Shown here one piece after another: positions 16,395 through 25,000 of a stretch of DNA of 64,000 nucleotides; position 1 is the stretch's first letter; each line of letters starts with the position of its first letter. Under the pieces are notes generated by a model. It was not told the origin of the DNA and did no database searches. It worked only from the letters and a program-made list of their open reading frames with translations. Position numbers and translations under genes: made by a program. Source of the stretch: Collinsella sp. WCA1-178-WT-3 (M1) (GTDB taxonomy: Bacteria; Actinomycetota; Coriobacteriia; Coriobacteriales; Coriobacteriaceae); NCBI RefSeq assembly GCF_009696325.1, contig NZ_VUME01000007.1, forward strand, positions 1-64,000. The letters run 5' to 3'.

Positions 16395-19208
16395 TTACCC
16401 CGTGTTCTGCAGACCTGCCGAGACGCCGGTCACAGTCGAAAGAATCAGGCTCATGTACTCGGCCTTCTTCTCCTCGGCCATCTCGTCCTGGTTCATACGC
16501 ACCTCGCGAAGGGCGCGGACCTGGGCGATGGACAGGGCGTCGACGTAGGGGTTACGCACGCGAACGGCACAGCCGAGCACGCGACGACGCTGCAGCGGCC
16601 ACTCGTCACCAACGATGGCAAGGACCCACTTACGGGTGAGCTGCATCTCGGTAAAGACCTTCTTGGACAGATCATCGCGGTCGCCCAGATGCAGATACAT
16701 CTTGGCAATGCGCTGATCGGTCTTAGCAATCGACATCTCAATGTTGTCGATAAAGGTGCGGAAGAACGGCCACTCCTGGTAGGCAGCCTTGAGCTGGTCA
16801 AGATCGCCCAGCTGCTCGCAGGCGGTGCCCAGGCCGTACCAAGCGGCCAGGTTAATGCGTGCCTGGCTCCAGCTGAAAATCCACGGAATGGTACGCAGGT
16901 CGTCGAGCGACTTGGCACCCAAGCCGCGCTTGGCGGGACGCGAGCCAATCGGCAGCAGACCGACCTCGGTCAGCGGCGTCACAGTCGAGAACCACGGTGC
17001 AAAGTCCTCGGTGTTCAGCAGGTCCAGATAGCGCTCGTGGCTTGCGGCGTTGAGTTTCTCGGCCATATCCCAGAACTTCTGCGTGGTCTCGGTGTTGGTC
17101 TTCTCGACGCTCGGGGCCGACTGCAAAAGCGTTGCGGCGGCAACGGACTCAACATGACGCTGAGCCAGCGTGCGGTTGCCGTAACGGGCAAAGATAACCT
17201 CACCCTGCTCGGTGAGCTTAAAGAAACAGTTGACCGAACCCTTGGGCTGCGCCAGTACGGCCTTGTTGGCCGGGCCGCCACCACGGCCCACGGCGCCGCC
17301 GCGACCGTGCATGAGCACCAGGTCGATATCGTTCTTCTCGGCCCACTTGGCGATGCGCTCCTGCGCGGAGTGCAGCGCAAGCATGGCCGTGGTAGGACCG
17401 GCATCCTTGGAGGAGTCGGAGTAGCCCAGCATAACCTCCATGCGGCGGTTGGTCTGGGCAAGACGCTTCTGCACCACGGGCAGCGTAAGCATCTGGTCGA
17501 GCACGTCAACACAGCCCTCGAGGTCCTCGAGCTGCTCGAACAGCGGGATCACGTCGAGCTCGGGAACGTCCTCCTCGTGTGCGAAGGACAGGTGGGCCAG
17601 CTCAAAGACGTCGGCCACATGCTGGGCACTCTTGGTAAACGAGATGATGTAGCGGTGTGCCATCTTCTTGCCGTAGCGCTTTTGGATGGAGCCGATAGCG
17701 CGGAAGGTGTCGATGACCTCGCGCGTCATGGGCTGCAGGTCGCCATGGATACCGTTTTCGTGGATATCCTTGAGGGCGCGGGCATGCACCACGGAGTGCT
17801 GACGGAACTCCATCTCGACCATATGGAAGCCGAAGGACTCGACCTGCCAGATGATGGTCTGCACCGGGCCGTAGGCGGCACGGACGGCACCGCAGGCAGC
17901 CAGCGAACGCTGGACGACGCGCAGGTCATCTAGGAACTCGTCGGCGCTGTGATACATGGTGTCGGTGATACGACGTACGGTGGCGTTCAGACGGTCGGCC
18001 ATGACGAGCATGACGGCGCGATGCGGCTCGTGCTCGGAGATAAGCTCGGCGCGGGCCGTGTAATGGGCACTCATCTCGACCTGATGGTTCCACAGGTTGA
18101 TGAGCTCGGCAGACGGCTTGCTGTAGGTGGCCTCGAGCGTGAGGTTGCGGCCGATGCGGCGGCACTTGTCCTCGAGCTTGAGCACCATGTGGGTGAAGTA
18201 CTTGGCGGCGACCTCACGGCTCACCTTGGCGGTGACGTTGGGGTTACCGTCGCGGTCGGAACCGATCCAGCTGCCGGGATGGAAGAACGCCGGGCACAGC
18301 GGCGGCACGGTACCGGCCTTGTCACCCAGCACCCAGTCGTCAAAGCGACGATAGATGACGGGGATGACGTCGAACAGCGTGTTATCGAAGATGTCGATGA
18401 TGGTATCGGCTTCCTCGACCGGCGTGGGCTTCTTGAGCGCGATGGGGCTCGTACGCACCAGGGCGTCGATCTCCTGCAGCATATGGCGCTCGTTCTCCAC
18501 CAGGTCGGAGCCGCCCAGACGCGGACGCTCCTCCAGCAGGTTAGAGATACGGCGAATCTTGCCCTCGACGGCCTTGCGACGGGCCTCGGTGGGATGCGCG
18601 GTAAAGACGGGATGGAACTCAAGCTTGCCGAGCAGCTCGTTGGCGCCCTCGACACCCATCTCATCCACCAGCTGGTGATAGGCGACGGTGAGTTCGTTGG
18701 CGGGATCGACCTCGGTATCGGTCGATGCGCCGGCCTCACGCTCGCGCAGCTGCTTCACACGGTAGTTCTCCTCCGACAGGTTTGCCAGATGGAAGAAGCT
18801 CGTAAAGGCGCGGACGATAACCTGCTGCTTATCGAGCGGCAGGCTGTCGATCAAATCGACGACCTCGCGAAACGCCACAGCAGTGGGCTCGTCGGCGGTG
18901 GGCACGCCCTGCTCGTCGACGGCCTCGTCGGCGGCACGGCTACCGGGGTTGCCGGCATTGGCCACGATCTCGGCCGACAGAATCTTGTCGAACAGGTCCG
19001 CGATCTCGGGATCATACTCGCTAAGCACACGGCGCTCCAGGCGCAGGAACAGCGCAAGGTTGTCGCGCAGCTCCTCGGGAATCTCAATCTCGGCGAGACG
19101 CTCCCTGGACTCGGCATTCGAGCCGATTCGGTTAACGAGGCGGTTGACCACGGCAGCGACGCGCGCCGCGGCTTCGGGTACAGACTGGTTGCTTAGGTTC
19201 TCAGCCAC
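16395..19208 (-). CDS. ppc: Phosphoenolpyruvate carboxylase
   Basis: A ~937-residue enzyme that carboxylates phosphoenolpyruvate to oxaloacetate, feeding anaplerosis and fermentation to succinate. Conserved catalytic motifs are FTAHPTEARR, GSDRDGNPNV, LGYSDSSKDAGP and HGRGGAVGRGGGP, and the invariant C-terminal QNTG is present. I prefer the GTG before AENLSNQSV, which has GGGAGG four bases upstream; an ATG four codons earlier sits directly against AAGGAGGA and is too close. It is monocistronic. The double-stem palindrome at 16245-16371 lies downstream. Confidence 0.96.
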   Translation of the reverse strand: MAENLSNQSVPEAAARVAAVVNRLVNRIGSNAESRERLAEIEIPEELRDNLALFLRLERRVLSEYDPEIADLFDKILSAEIVANAGNPGSRAADEAVDEQGVPTADEPTAVAFREVVDLIDSLPLDKQQVIVRAFTSFFHLANLSEENYRVKQLREREAGASTDTEVDPANELTVAYHQLVDEMGVEGANELLGKLEFHPVFTAHPTEARRKAVEGKIRRISNLLEERPRLGGSDLVENERHMLQEIDALVRTSPIALKKPTPVEEADTIIDIFDNTLFDVIPVIYRRFDDWVLGDKAGTVPPLCPAFFHPGSWIGSDRDGNPNVTAKVSREVAAKYFTHMVLKLEDKCRRIGRNLTLEATYSKPSAELINLWNHQVEMSAHYTARAELISEHEPHRAVMLVMADRLNATVRRITDTMYHSADEFLDDLRVVQRSLAACGAVRAAYGPVQTIIWQVESFGFHMVEMEFRQHSVVHARALKDIHENGIHGDLQPMTREVIDTFRAIGSIQKRYGKKMAHRYIISFTKSAQHVADVFELAHLSFAHEEDVPELDVIPLFEQLEDLEGCVDVLDQMLTLPVVQKRLAQTNRRMEVMLGYSDSSKDAGPTTAMLALHSAQERIAKWAEKNDIDLVLMHGRGGAVGRGGGPANKAVLAQPKGSVNCFFKLTEQGEVIFARYGNRTLAQRHVESVAAATLLQSAPSVEKTNTETTQKFWDMAEKLNAASHERYLDLLNTEDFAPWFSTVTPLTEVGLLPIGSRPAKRGLGAKSLDDLRTIPWIFSWSQARINLAAWYGLGTACEQLGDLDQLKAAYQEWPFFRTFIDNIEMSIAKTDQRIAKMYLHLGDRDDLSKKVFTEMQLTRKWVLAIVGDEWPLQRRRVLGCAVRVRNPYVDALSIAQVRALREVRMNQDEMAEEKKAEYMSLILSTVTGVSAGLQNTG

Positions 19209-19465
19209 GTTTCCTCCCATTCCTCCTTCTATGCACGTAACATGCGGTATTCATTATAGGCACTTGAGAAATACTTTCGACACTGATTGCGCTTTACCAC
19301 ACAAAAGTATTTTCTGCATTGCAAGGCTTTTTGCCCCAAATGGTCGTATTTCTCGGTGGGCGGCATATGCAAACGGGGACATTCCGCATAAAAGCGAAAC
19401 ACCCCCGTAACAATCGTTCGCCGCGAGCGGGACGCGTTAGCGGACCCGCAGCTCAAAATGATGCC

Positions 19466-20779
19466 CTACAGGCGCTCGCGAACCGCCTCGACAACGTTGG
19501 ACAAATCGACCAGCACCTCGTCATGGCTCTGCATGTCGCGCACCTTGACCTTGCCGGCGGCAAGCTCGTCGCCGCCCAAGACCAAAATGAGCTTGGCGCC
19601 CACCTTGTCGGCCTGCTTAAACTGAGCCTTGAGCGAACGACCCTGATAGTCTGCCTCGGTCACGATGCCTGCGGCGCGAAGCTTCTGCGTAATGGCAAAA
19701 ACGTTCTGACGCAGTTCCTTGCCGGCGTTGGCAACGTAGACACACGGAGCCTCATCGGCACCCAGGTCGCTGCCAAAGGCCTGCAGGGCCAGCAGGGCGC
19801 GCTCAAAACCGACGGCGAAGCCGACACCGGCCGTGGGCTTGCCGCCCTCGAGCTCGACCAGGCCGTCGTAGCGGCCGCCGCCACCGATGGAGCCGACGCC
19901 GGCGCCGGGGGCCTCGACCTCAAAGACGGTACGGGTGTAGTAGTCCAGGCCGCGCACCAGGGTGGGGTCCTCGACATACTCGATGCCGGCGGCATCCAGA
20001 TAGCGCTTGACCTGCTCGTAGTGCTCGCGGCACTCGTCGCACAGGTTGTCGCCCATCAGCGGGGCCTCGGCCATGATCTCGCGGCAATGGTCGTTCTTGC
20101 AGTCGAAGGCGCGCAGCGGGTTGAGCTCGGCGCGCTCGCGGCACTCATCGCACATCTCGTCGGCGTGATCGAGAATGAACTGCTTGACCTGCTCGCGATA
20201 GGCCGGACGGCACTGGGCATCACCCATCGAGTTAATGAGCAGACGGAGCTTGGAAAGGTCGAAGCCCAGACGCTTGTAGAACTCCATGAGCATAATGATG
20301 CACTCGGCGTCCGCAGCCGGATCGGGAGCACCGAGCCACTCGATGCCCACCTGATGGAACTGACGCAGGCGGCCCTTCTGGGGGCGCTCGCCGCGGAACA
20401 TGGCCTCGGCATAGTAGGCCTTAAACGGCGTGGAGCCCTGGGGCACCAGGTTGTTCTCCACGACGGCGCGCACCACGCCGGCAGTGCCCTCGGGACGAAG
20501 CGCCAAGCGCTGTTTGGGCTTGAGCTTGGCATCGGTGCCCTCGGTAAAGACACGCTCCAGGTTGGCGCCGCTAAACACGCGGAACATCTCCTTGCGCACG
20601 ACATCGGTCGACTGGCCGATGCCGTGGACAAACACGTCCACCTGCTCGATCGCGGGCGTCTCGATGGGCTTAAAGCCAAACGGCTCGAACACGCCGGCAG
20701 CAATCCGCTGCATCTTTTGCCAGGCGCGCATCTCGGCGCCGATAAGGTCGCGGGTTCCCTCCGCCTTCTGTGCCTGCAT
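19466..20779 (-). CDS. hisS: Histidine-tRNA ligase
   Basis: A 437-residue class II synthetase that charges tRNA-His. It has motif 2 (YYAEAMFRGERPQKGRLRQF), the histidine-specific LVRGLDYYTRTVFE, and motif 3 (GVGFAVGFERALL), then the HGTP anticodon domain. The middle carries Cys pairs (CDECRERAELN, CKNDHC, CDECREHYEQ) as in many actinobacterial and Firmicute HisRS. The start is the ATG before QAQKAEGTRDLIG, preceded by GAAAGGTG. The 245-bp gap between its stop and the ppc start region shows only short GGGGACA-type repeat traces. Confidence 0.95.
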   Translation of the reverse strand: MQAQKAEGTRDLIGAEMRAWQKMQRIAAGVFEPFGFKPIETPAIEQVDVFVHGIGQSTDVVRKEMFRVFSGANLERVFTEGTDAKLKPKQRLALRPEGTAGVVRAVVENNLVPQGSTPFKAYYAEAMFRGERPQKGRLRQFHQVGIEWLGAPDPAADAECIIMLMEFYKRLGFDLSKLRLLINSMGDAQCRPAYREQVKQFILDHADEMCDECRERAELNPLRAFDCKNDHCREIMAEAPLMGDNLCDECREHYEQVKRYLDAAGIEYVEDPTLVRGLDYYTRTVFEVEAPGAGVGSIGGGGRYDGLVELEGGKPTAGVGFAVGFERALLALQAFGSDLGADEAPCVYVANAGKELRQNVFAITQKLRAAGIVTEADYQGRSLKAQFKQADKVGAKLILVLGGDELAAGKVKVRDMQSHDEVLVDLSNVVEAVRERL

Positions 20780-20844
20780 GGGCAAACACCTTTCTTTTAG
20801 TATCGCGTCATAGGTAGTGGTCATTATACGGCACAAAAACAAAA

Positions 20845-21048
20845 CGCGGCGACGCGTCTGACCGAACGAGGGTATGGGGGCTCGTTCGGCCAGACGTGCC
20901 GCCGCTGCAGCCGATCCGCTTTCCTCCGCCCCCTTCGAATCACACGATCTGTTGGGGACAGAGGAAAACGGATCATTTTGTATACCCGTGGCCGCCTTGG
21001 AAACCGAATGATGGTACGAGCATCCATTCGGCTTCCAAGGCGGCCACG
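20845..21048. repeat. Intergenic hairpin cluster between the MFS gene and hisS
   Basis: Two large inverted repeats fill the 307-bp gap. 20845-20869 pairs with 20880-20904 (25 bp, three mismatches) and is followed on the minus strand by T-rich GTTTTGTTTTTG, a good terminator for the MFS operon. 20987-21010 pairs with 21025-21048 (24 bp, one mismatch). Between them is a GGGGACAG-type repeat (20954-20961) flanked by an inverted GATCCG. No gene is seen. Confidence 0.6.
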
Positions 21049-21086
21049 GACAGAACACGGGGCGAACAGAAAAGAGCGACGGACGT

Positions 21087-22391
21087 CTATTCCCCCGCCA
21101 CGCTCGCACGCAGCTTAGCGGCGATGGGCTCGGATGCCAGCAGGAATACGAGCATGACCACAGAACACACCAGGCACACGATCCAGGTGCTCGCAAAGGA
21201 GCCCGTGGCATCGAACAGCACGCCCGAGACAATGGCACCCACGGTGCCGCCGACCATCTCGAGCGAGGTAATGGTGCCCGTGACCTTGCCCAGATCGGCC
21301 ATGCCAAACTGCTTGGACGCGGCGATAGTGGGCGTGATGGTGCCCATGCACGTTCCGACACCAAAGCTCACGGCAGCCACAATGGGACCAAGATCGGTCG
21401 CGGGGAAGCACAGGGCGACGCAGGCGATAATGCACGCAACGGATCCCAACACGTTGCCAAAACGTAGGCCAAAGCGATCGTAAATGACGCCGAGCGAAAT
21501 CTTGGCGATAACGACGGTGACCATATAGGCCGAAAGCACAGTGCCCGCCCACACGGGGTCGTGACCGCCCGTGACGATCTTGGCGCCGTTGACGGTAACG
21601 CTCGTCATGTTGGTGACCTGGTTGGGCAAGATGGCACCGTTAACGAGGCCCATAAAGAGAAAGGCGACGACAAGCAGCCAAAACGCTGGGCTCTTCTTGA
21701 TGCGAGACCAACCGACGTTAACCTCGGGAGCCGTGTGCTCGTCCTTGTCGCCAGCTGTCGAGACGGACGGATCGCCCGGGTTCTCGCCGAGCGGCTTAAG
21801 GCCTATCTCAGAAGGCTTGGTGCGGAAGGAATAGGCCGTGATGGGCAGCGCCGCCACCATGCAGATAGCCGCGAGCACCAGGAAGGCGGAACGCCAGCCA
21901 ACGCTCACGATAAGCGAGCTCACGGTGGGAGACAGAACAGCGCCTCCAAAGCCCGAGCCCGAAAGTGCTATGGAGATCGCAAGACCTCGCTTGGCCGTAA
22001 ACCAGTTGGCGGTCACAAGGCTAATGAGCAGGCGGGTCGAGGCGACGGCAAAGCAGCCCGAGACGGCAAAGAGCACGTAGACCTGCCACAGCTCACCGAC
22101 AAAGCTCATCCCGGCAAGAACGGCAGAGGTGGCGATAACGGTAAGGGAACCCAAGATGCGACCGCTCACTTTGTCGGCAACATGGCCAATGACAAGCGAG
22201 CCGACAACGCTCACCACGGTTGAGATGGCGTTGGAGATGTTGTACTGAGCAAGGGAAATGCCCAAGTCGCTCACGATAAGCGGCTGAAACAGGCTCATGC
22301 AGTTAACGAAAATCGTGTAACACGTGGCCATGATGACAAAGCCGGAGGCCACGACGAGCCAACCGGGGAAGAATTTATGCTGCTGGGACAT
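21087..22391 (-). CDS. MFS transporter, monocarboxylate/oxalate-formate-antiporter type
   Basis: A 434-residue major facilitator protein with twelve membrane helices and a central loop near residue 195-225. The N-terminal PGWLVVASGFVIMATCYTIF and the loop GHVADKVSGR are typical of the OFA/MCT-like branch. The start overlaps the end of the M20 gene with three bases between (TAATCCATG), so the two are translated together. The transporter probably imports or exports the amidohydrolase substrate or product, likely a small carboxylate or acyl-amino acid; identity unknown. Confidence 0.85.
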   Translation of the reverse strand: MSQQHKFFPGWLVVASGFVIMATCYTIFVNCMSLFQPLIVSDLGISLAQYNISNAISTVVSVVGSLVIGHVADKVSGRILGSLTVIATSAVLAGMSFVGELWQVYVLFAVSGCFAVASTRLLISLVTANWFTAKRGLAISIALSGSGFGGAVLSPTVSSLIVSVGWRSAFLVLAAICMVAALPITAYSFRTKPSEIGLKPLGENPGDPSVSTAGDKDEHTAPEVNVGWSRIKKSPAFWLLVVAFLFMGLVNGAILPNQVTNMTSVTVNGAKIVTGGHDPVWAGTVLSAYMVTVVIAKISLGVIYDRFGLRFGNVLGSVACIIACVALCFPATDLGPIVAAVSFGVGTCMGTITPTIAASKQFGMADLGKVTGTITSLEMVGGTVGAIVSGVLFDATGSFASTWIVCLVCSVVMLVFLLASEPIAAKLRASVAGE

Positions 22392-22394
22392 GGA

Positions 22395-23693
22395 TTACTC
22401 CTTGTGGTCGGCGATATAGCCCAGGGCGACCGCCGCATAAGCCGCGGCGCCGAGCGGCAACTCAGCATCGCTAAAGCGTGCCTTGGGATGGTGCTGGGCA
22501 AAGTGCTCGTCCGTATCGGTCACAGCCGCACCGAGCGTAAAGTACGCGCTCGGTATCTCGCTCGAGATAAGCGCAAAGTCCTCGCTCGCCATGGCATGGA
22601 ACAGAGGCAGGAAGGCGACCTTGGGCAACGTCGCACCCACATAGCCAAGCGAAGCCTGGGTCATATCGTCATCGAGCACGAGCGGGGGAACATCCGAGAG
22701 CGTCTCGATAGTCGCCGGCGTACGATAAGTCGTGGCAACGCCTTTGACGACCTCCGCGATGCGGGTCTTGAGGTGCTCCATGAGCTCAACGTCAAAGCCG
22801 CGCAATGTTCCCTCGAGCACGCAGGTGTCGGGAATCACATTGGCCGCTTGGCCACCGGCAAACTTACCCACGGTGAGCGCGACCTCCTTGGCCGCCGGCA
22901 CCTCGCGAGCGATAAGCTCCTGGAGCGCCAGGTGCACATGCACGCCTGCCGTGATGGGGTCGATGCAGATCTCGGGGCTCGAACCGTGGCCGCCCTTGCC
23001 CTGCAGCGTAATGCGGAAACCGTACACGCCCGAAAGCGCCGGGCTGCCGTAGAGCACCAGGCCAAGCGGCGACTGGCTGTTGACATGCATGGCAAAAGCC
23101 GCCTGAGGACGCGGGTTCTCGAGCAAGCCGTCGGCGATGGCAGCACGTGCCCCCTCAAAGGTCTCCTCGCCCGGCTGGAACAACAGCTTGACGGTGGCAT
23201 TGGCGTCGACAAGCGCGGCCTCGCGAGCCTTGAGCAGGCGCGCCGCACCAAGCAGCGCCGTCGCGTGCATATCGTGACCGCAAGCATGCATGCAGCCATT
23301 GGTAGATGCAAAGGGCTCGCCGGATTCCTCGACAACGGGCAGGGCATCCATGTCGCCGCGCAGCATAACGACCGTACCGGCCTGTTCGTCCGTGCAGACG
23401 CCATTGCCCTGGGCCGCGGCGGCACCGGCACCGACAAGGCCCACAACGCAGGAACCATCGACGAGCGTGGAAAATGGGATGTCCATCTCGTTCAGGCGCG
23501 CTTGGATATACGCAGAGGTCTGTGGGAGGTCGTTACCGAGTTCGGGCATCCGATGCAGATCGTGACGCCATGCGGCAAGCTCATCGGCAAAAGCCTGAGC
23601 CTCTTTGACCAGACCGTCGCCAATGGCGGCTTGCGCCGCCGCTGAGGTCTGAAGCGCTGGTTGTGGTTGGAAATCGGACAGAGCTGGTGCCAT
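22395..23693 (-). CDS. M20-family amidohydrolase
   Basis: A 432-residue metal-dependent hydrolase of the M20D group (hippurate hydrolase, N-acyl-amino-acid or aminobenzoyl-glutamate hydrolase type). Metal and catalytic motifs are WRHDLHRMPELG, MHACGHDMHATALLGAA, FQPGEETFEGA and GKGGHGSSPE in the dimerisation domain. It releases an amino acid or amine from an N-acyl compound in the cytoplasm. The start before APALSDFQ follows GGAGGGC. It is the first gene of a two-gene operon with the MFS transporter. Confidence 0.9.
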   Translation of the reverse strand: MAPALSDFQPQPALQTSAAAQAAIGDGLVKEAQAFADELAAWRHDLHRMPELGNDLPQTSAYIQARLNEMDIPFSTLVDGSCVVGLVGAGAAAAQGNGVCTDEQAGTVVMLRGDMDALPVVEESGEPFASTNGCMHACGHDMHATALLGAARLLKAREAALVDANATVKLLFQPGEETFEGARAAIADGLLENPRPQAAFAMHVNSQSPLGLVLYGSPALSGVYGFRITLQGKGGHGSSPEICIDPITAGVHVHLALQELIAREVPAAKEVALTVGKFAGGQAANVIPDTCVLEGTLRGFDVELMEHLKTRIAEVVKGVATTYRTPATIETLSDVPPLVLDDDMTQASLGYVGATLPKVAFLPLFHAMASEDFALISSEIPSAYFTLGAAVTDTDEHFAQHHPKARFSDAELPLGAAAYAAVALGYIADHKE

Positions 23694-23770
23694 AGATGCC
23701 CTCCAGTAAAGTTTTAGCAGCAAGCACTTTCATACTCTAAAGTGCAGGGCATAACTTTAAAGGCGACGCA

Positions 23771-23799
23771 TAAAAAACGCCGCCCCAGAGGGACGGCGC
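23771..23799 (-). terminator. Intrinsic terminator after the EamA permease gene
   Basis: CGCCGTCCC pairs with GGGGCGGCG around a short loop, followed by six T on the minus strand, about 10 bp from the stop. Confidence 0.85.
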
Positions 23800-23809
23800 A
23801 ACAGATTGT

Positions 23810-24793
23810 TTACAAACGCGCTCGCGGCTTTTTACGCAAAAAGCCAAAGTGCGTCTCGCTCAAGATAATCGACAGGAAGATGAGCGCAAAGCCGGCAAGC
23901 AAACGCGAGGTGAGCACCTCCCCCATCAGCAGCACCGAGAACAGCACGCCCGATGGCGACTCCATCGAAAGCAGTAGTGAGCCCGTCGAGGCCGGGACAT
24001 GCGCCAAGCCCACGTTTTGGATGAGCAAACCCACGCATGTGCAGCCTACCGAGAGGAATGCCATCACGCCAATGAAGCTCGGCGTCCACACGGATAAAGG
24101 CGCCTGGGTCTCGAACGGCAGCGAAGAGATCAGGCACAGCACACCGTTGCCCGCAAACATCCAAAACGTAATGACGTTGATGTCCATCTTGCGACCGTAC
24201 TTAGCGGCCACCGCCATCTGGATGGCAAAGAAGACCGCGCCGCCCAGCGTAATAACATCGCCGGCATTGAACTCGACGCTATCAAGCGCCACCAAGCCAA
24301 TGCCCGCCAGACACAGCAACGCGGCGCCCAAGTTGTAACGGGTAAGTTTTTCGCCGCTTAGGACATAGCTCGCAAACGGAACCAAGATACAGTACGTGCC
24401 CGTCAAAAACGCGCTTTTGCCTGCCGTGGTCTGCGCCAGGCCAATCGTCTGCAAACCGTAGGCACCCCACATGAGCGCGCCCATGCCAAGTCCAACAATC
24501 AGATTTCGAGCGTTGAAATGGGCAACAATGCGCTTGTGGAAGACGGCAAGCATGACCAGCGACGCCGGAAGAAAGCGAATGTAGAGCAGCTCGAACACCG
24601 GAATGGTATCGAGCGCGTCCTTCATGGTGGTAAAGGAATAGCCCCAGATGACCGCTATCGAAAGCAGCAAGACCTTCCAGAACAGCGGCGAGCGCGCACC
24701 GGCACCGCGAGAGGCACCGCCGGCACCCAGGTCTTCGCGGGCTACAGGGCTATCGGGCATATTTTCGATTTCAATAACGGCATGATGGGCCAT
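23810..24793 (-). CDS. EamA-family (DMT superfamily) permease
   Basis: A 327-residue inner-membrane protein with ten predicted helices arranged as two EamA repeats (FTTMKDALDTIPVFELLYIRF in the first; SVGCTCVGLLIQNVGLAHVPAST in the second). Family members export amino acids, metabolites or drugs; substrate unknown. The start before AHHAVIEIEN has GAGGA upstream, giving a ~45-residue soluble N-terminus. It has its own terminator. Confidence 0.85.
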   Translation of the reverse strand: MAHHAVIEIENMPDSPVAREDLGAGGASRGAGARSPLFWKVLLLSIAVIWGYSFTTMKDALDTIPVFELLYIRFLPASLVMLAVFHKRIVAHFNARNLIVGLGMGALMWGAYGLQTIGLAQTTAGKSAFLTGTYCILVPFASYVLSGEKLTRYNLGAALLCLAGIGLVALDSVEFNAGDVITLGGAVFFAIQMAVAAKYGRKMDINVITFWMFAGNGVLCLISSLPFETQAPLSVWTPSFIGVMAFLSVGCTCVGLLIQNVGLAHVPASTGSLLLSMESPSGVLFSVLLMGEVLTSRLLAGFALIFLSIILSETHFGFLRKKPRARL

Positions 24794-24860
24794 AGGGCAT
24801 CCTCGCGCTCGGTCTGGGCGTGGTGTCCGCACGCGCGCGACCGCATGCCGCCTCATGGTC

Positions 24861-24900
24861 AAATAAAAACGGGACGCGCCGGACCCCCGGCACGCCCCGC
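24861..24900 (-). terminator. Intrinsic terminator after the YhgE operon
   Basis: A GC-rich stem (GGGGCGTGCCGG against CCGGCGCGTCCC) followed by GTTTTTATTT on the minus strand. Confidence 0.8.
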
Positions 24901-25000
24901 AACTGTAGCAACAATCAAGCAGCCCACGCAATTCAGCCCACTAAAGTATCGAACAGAAAAGCCTCGATGCTCCGGCAATGTCAGTGTTCACATTGTTGCG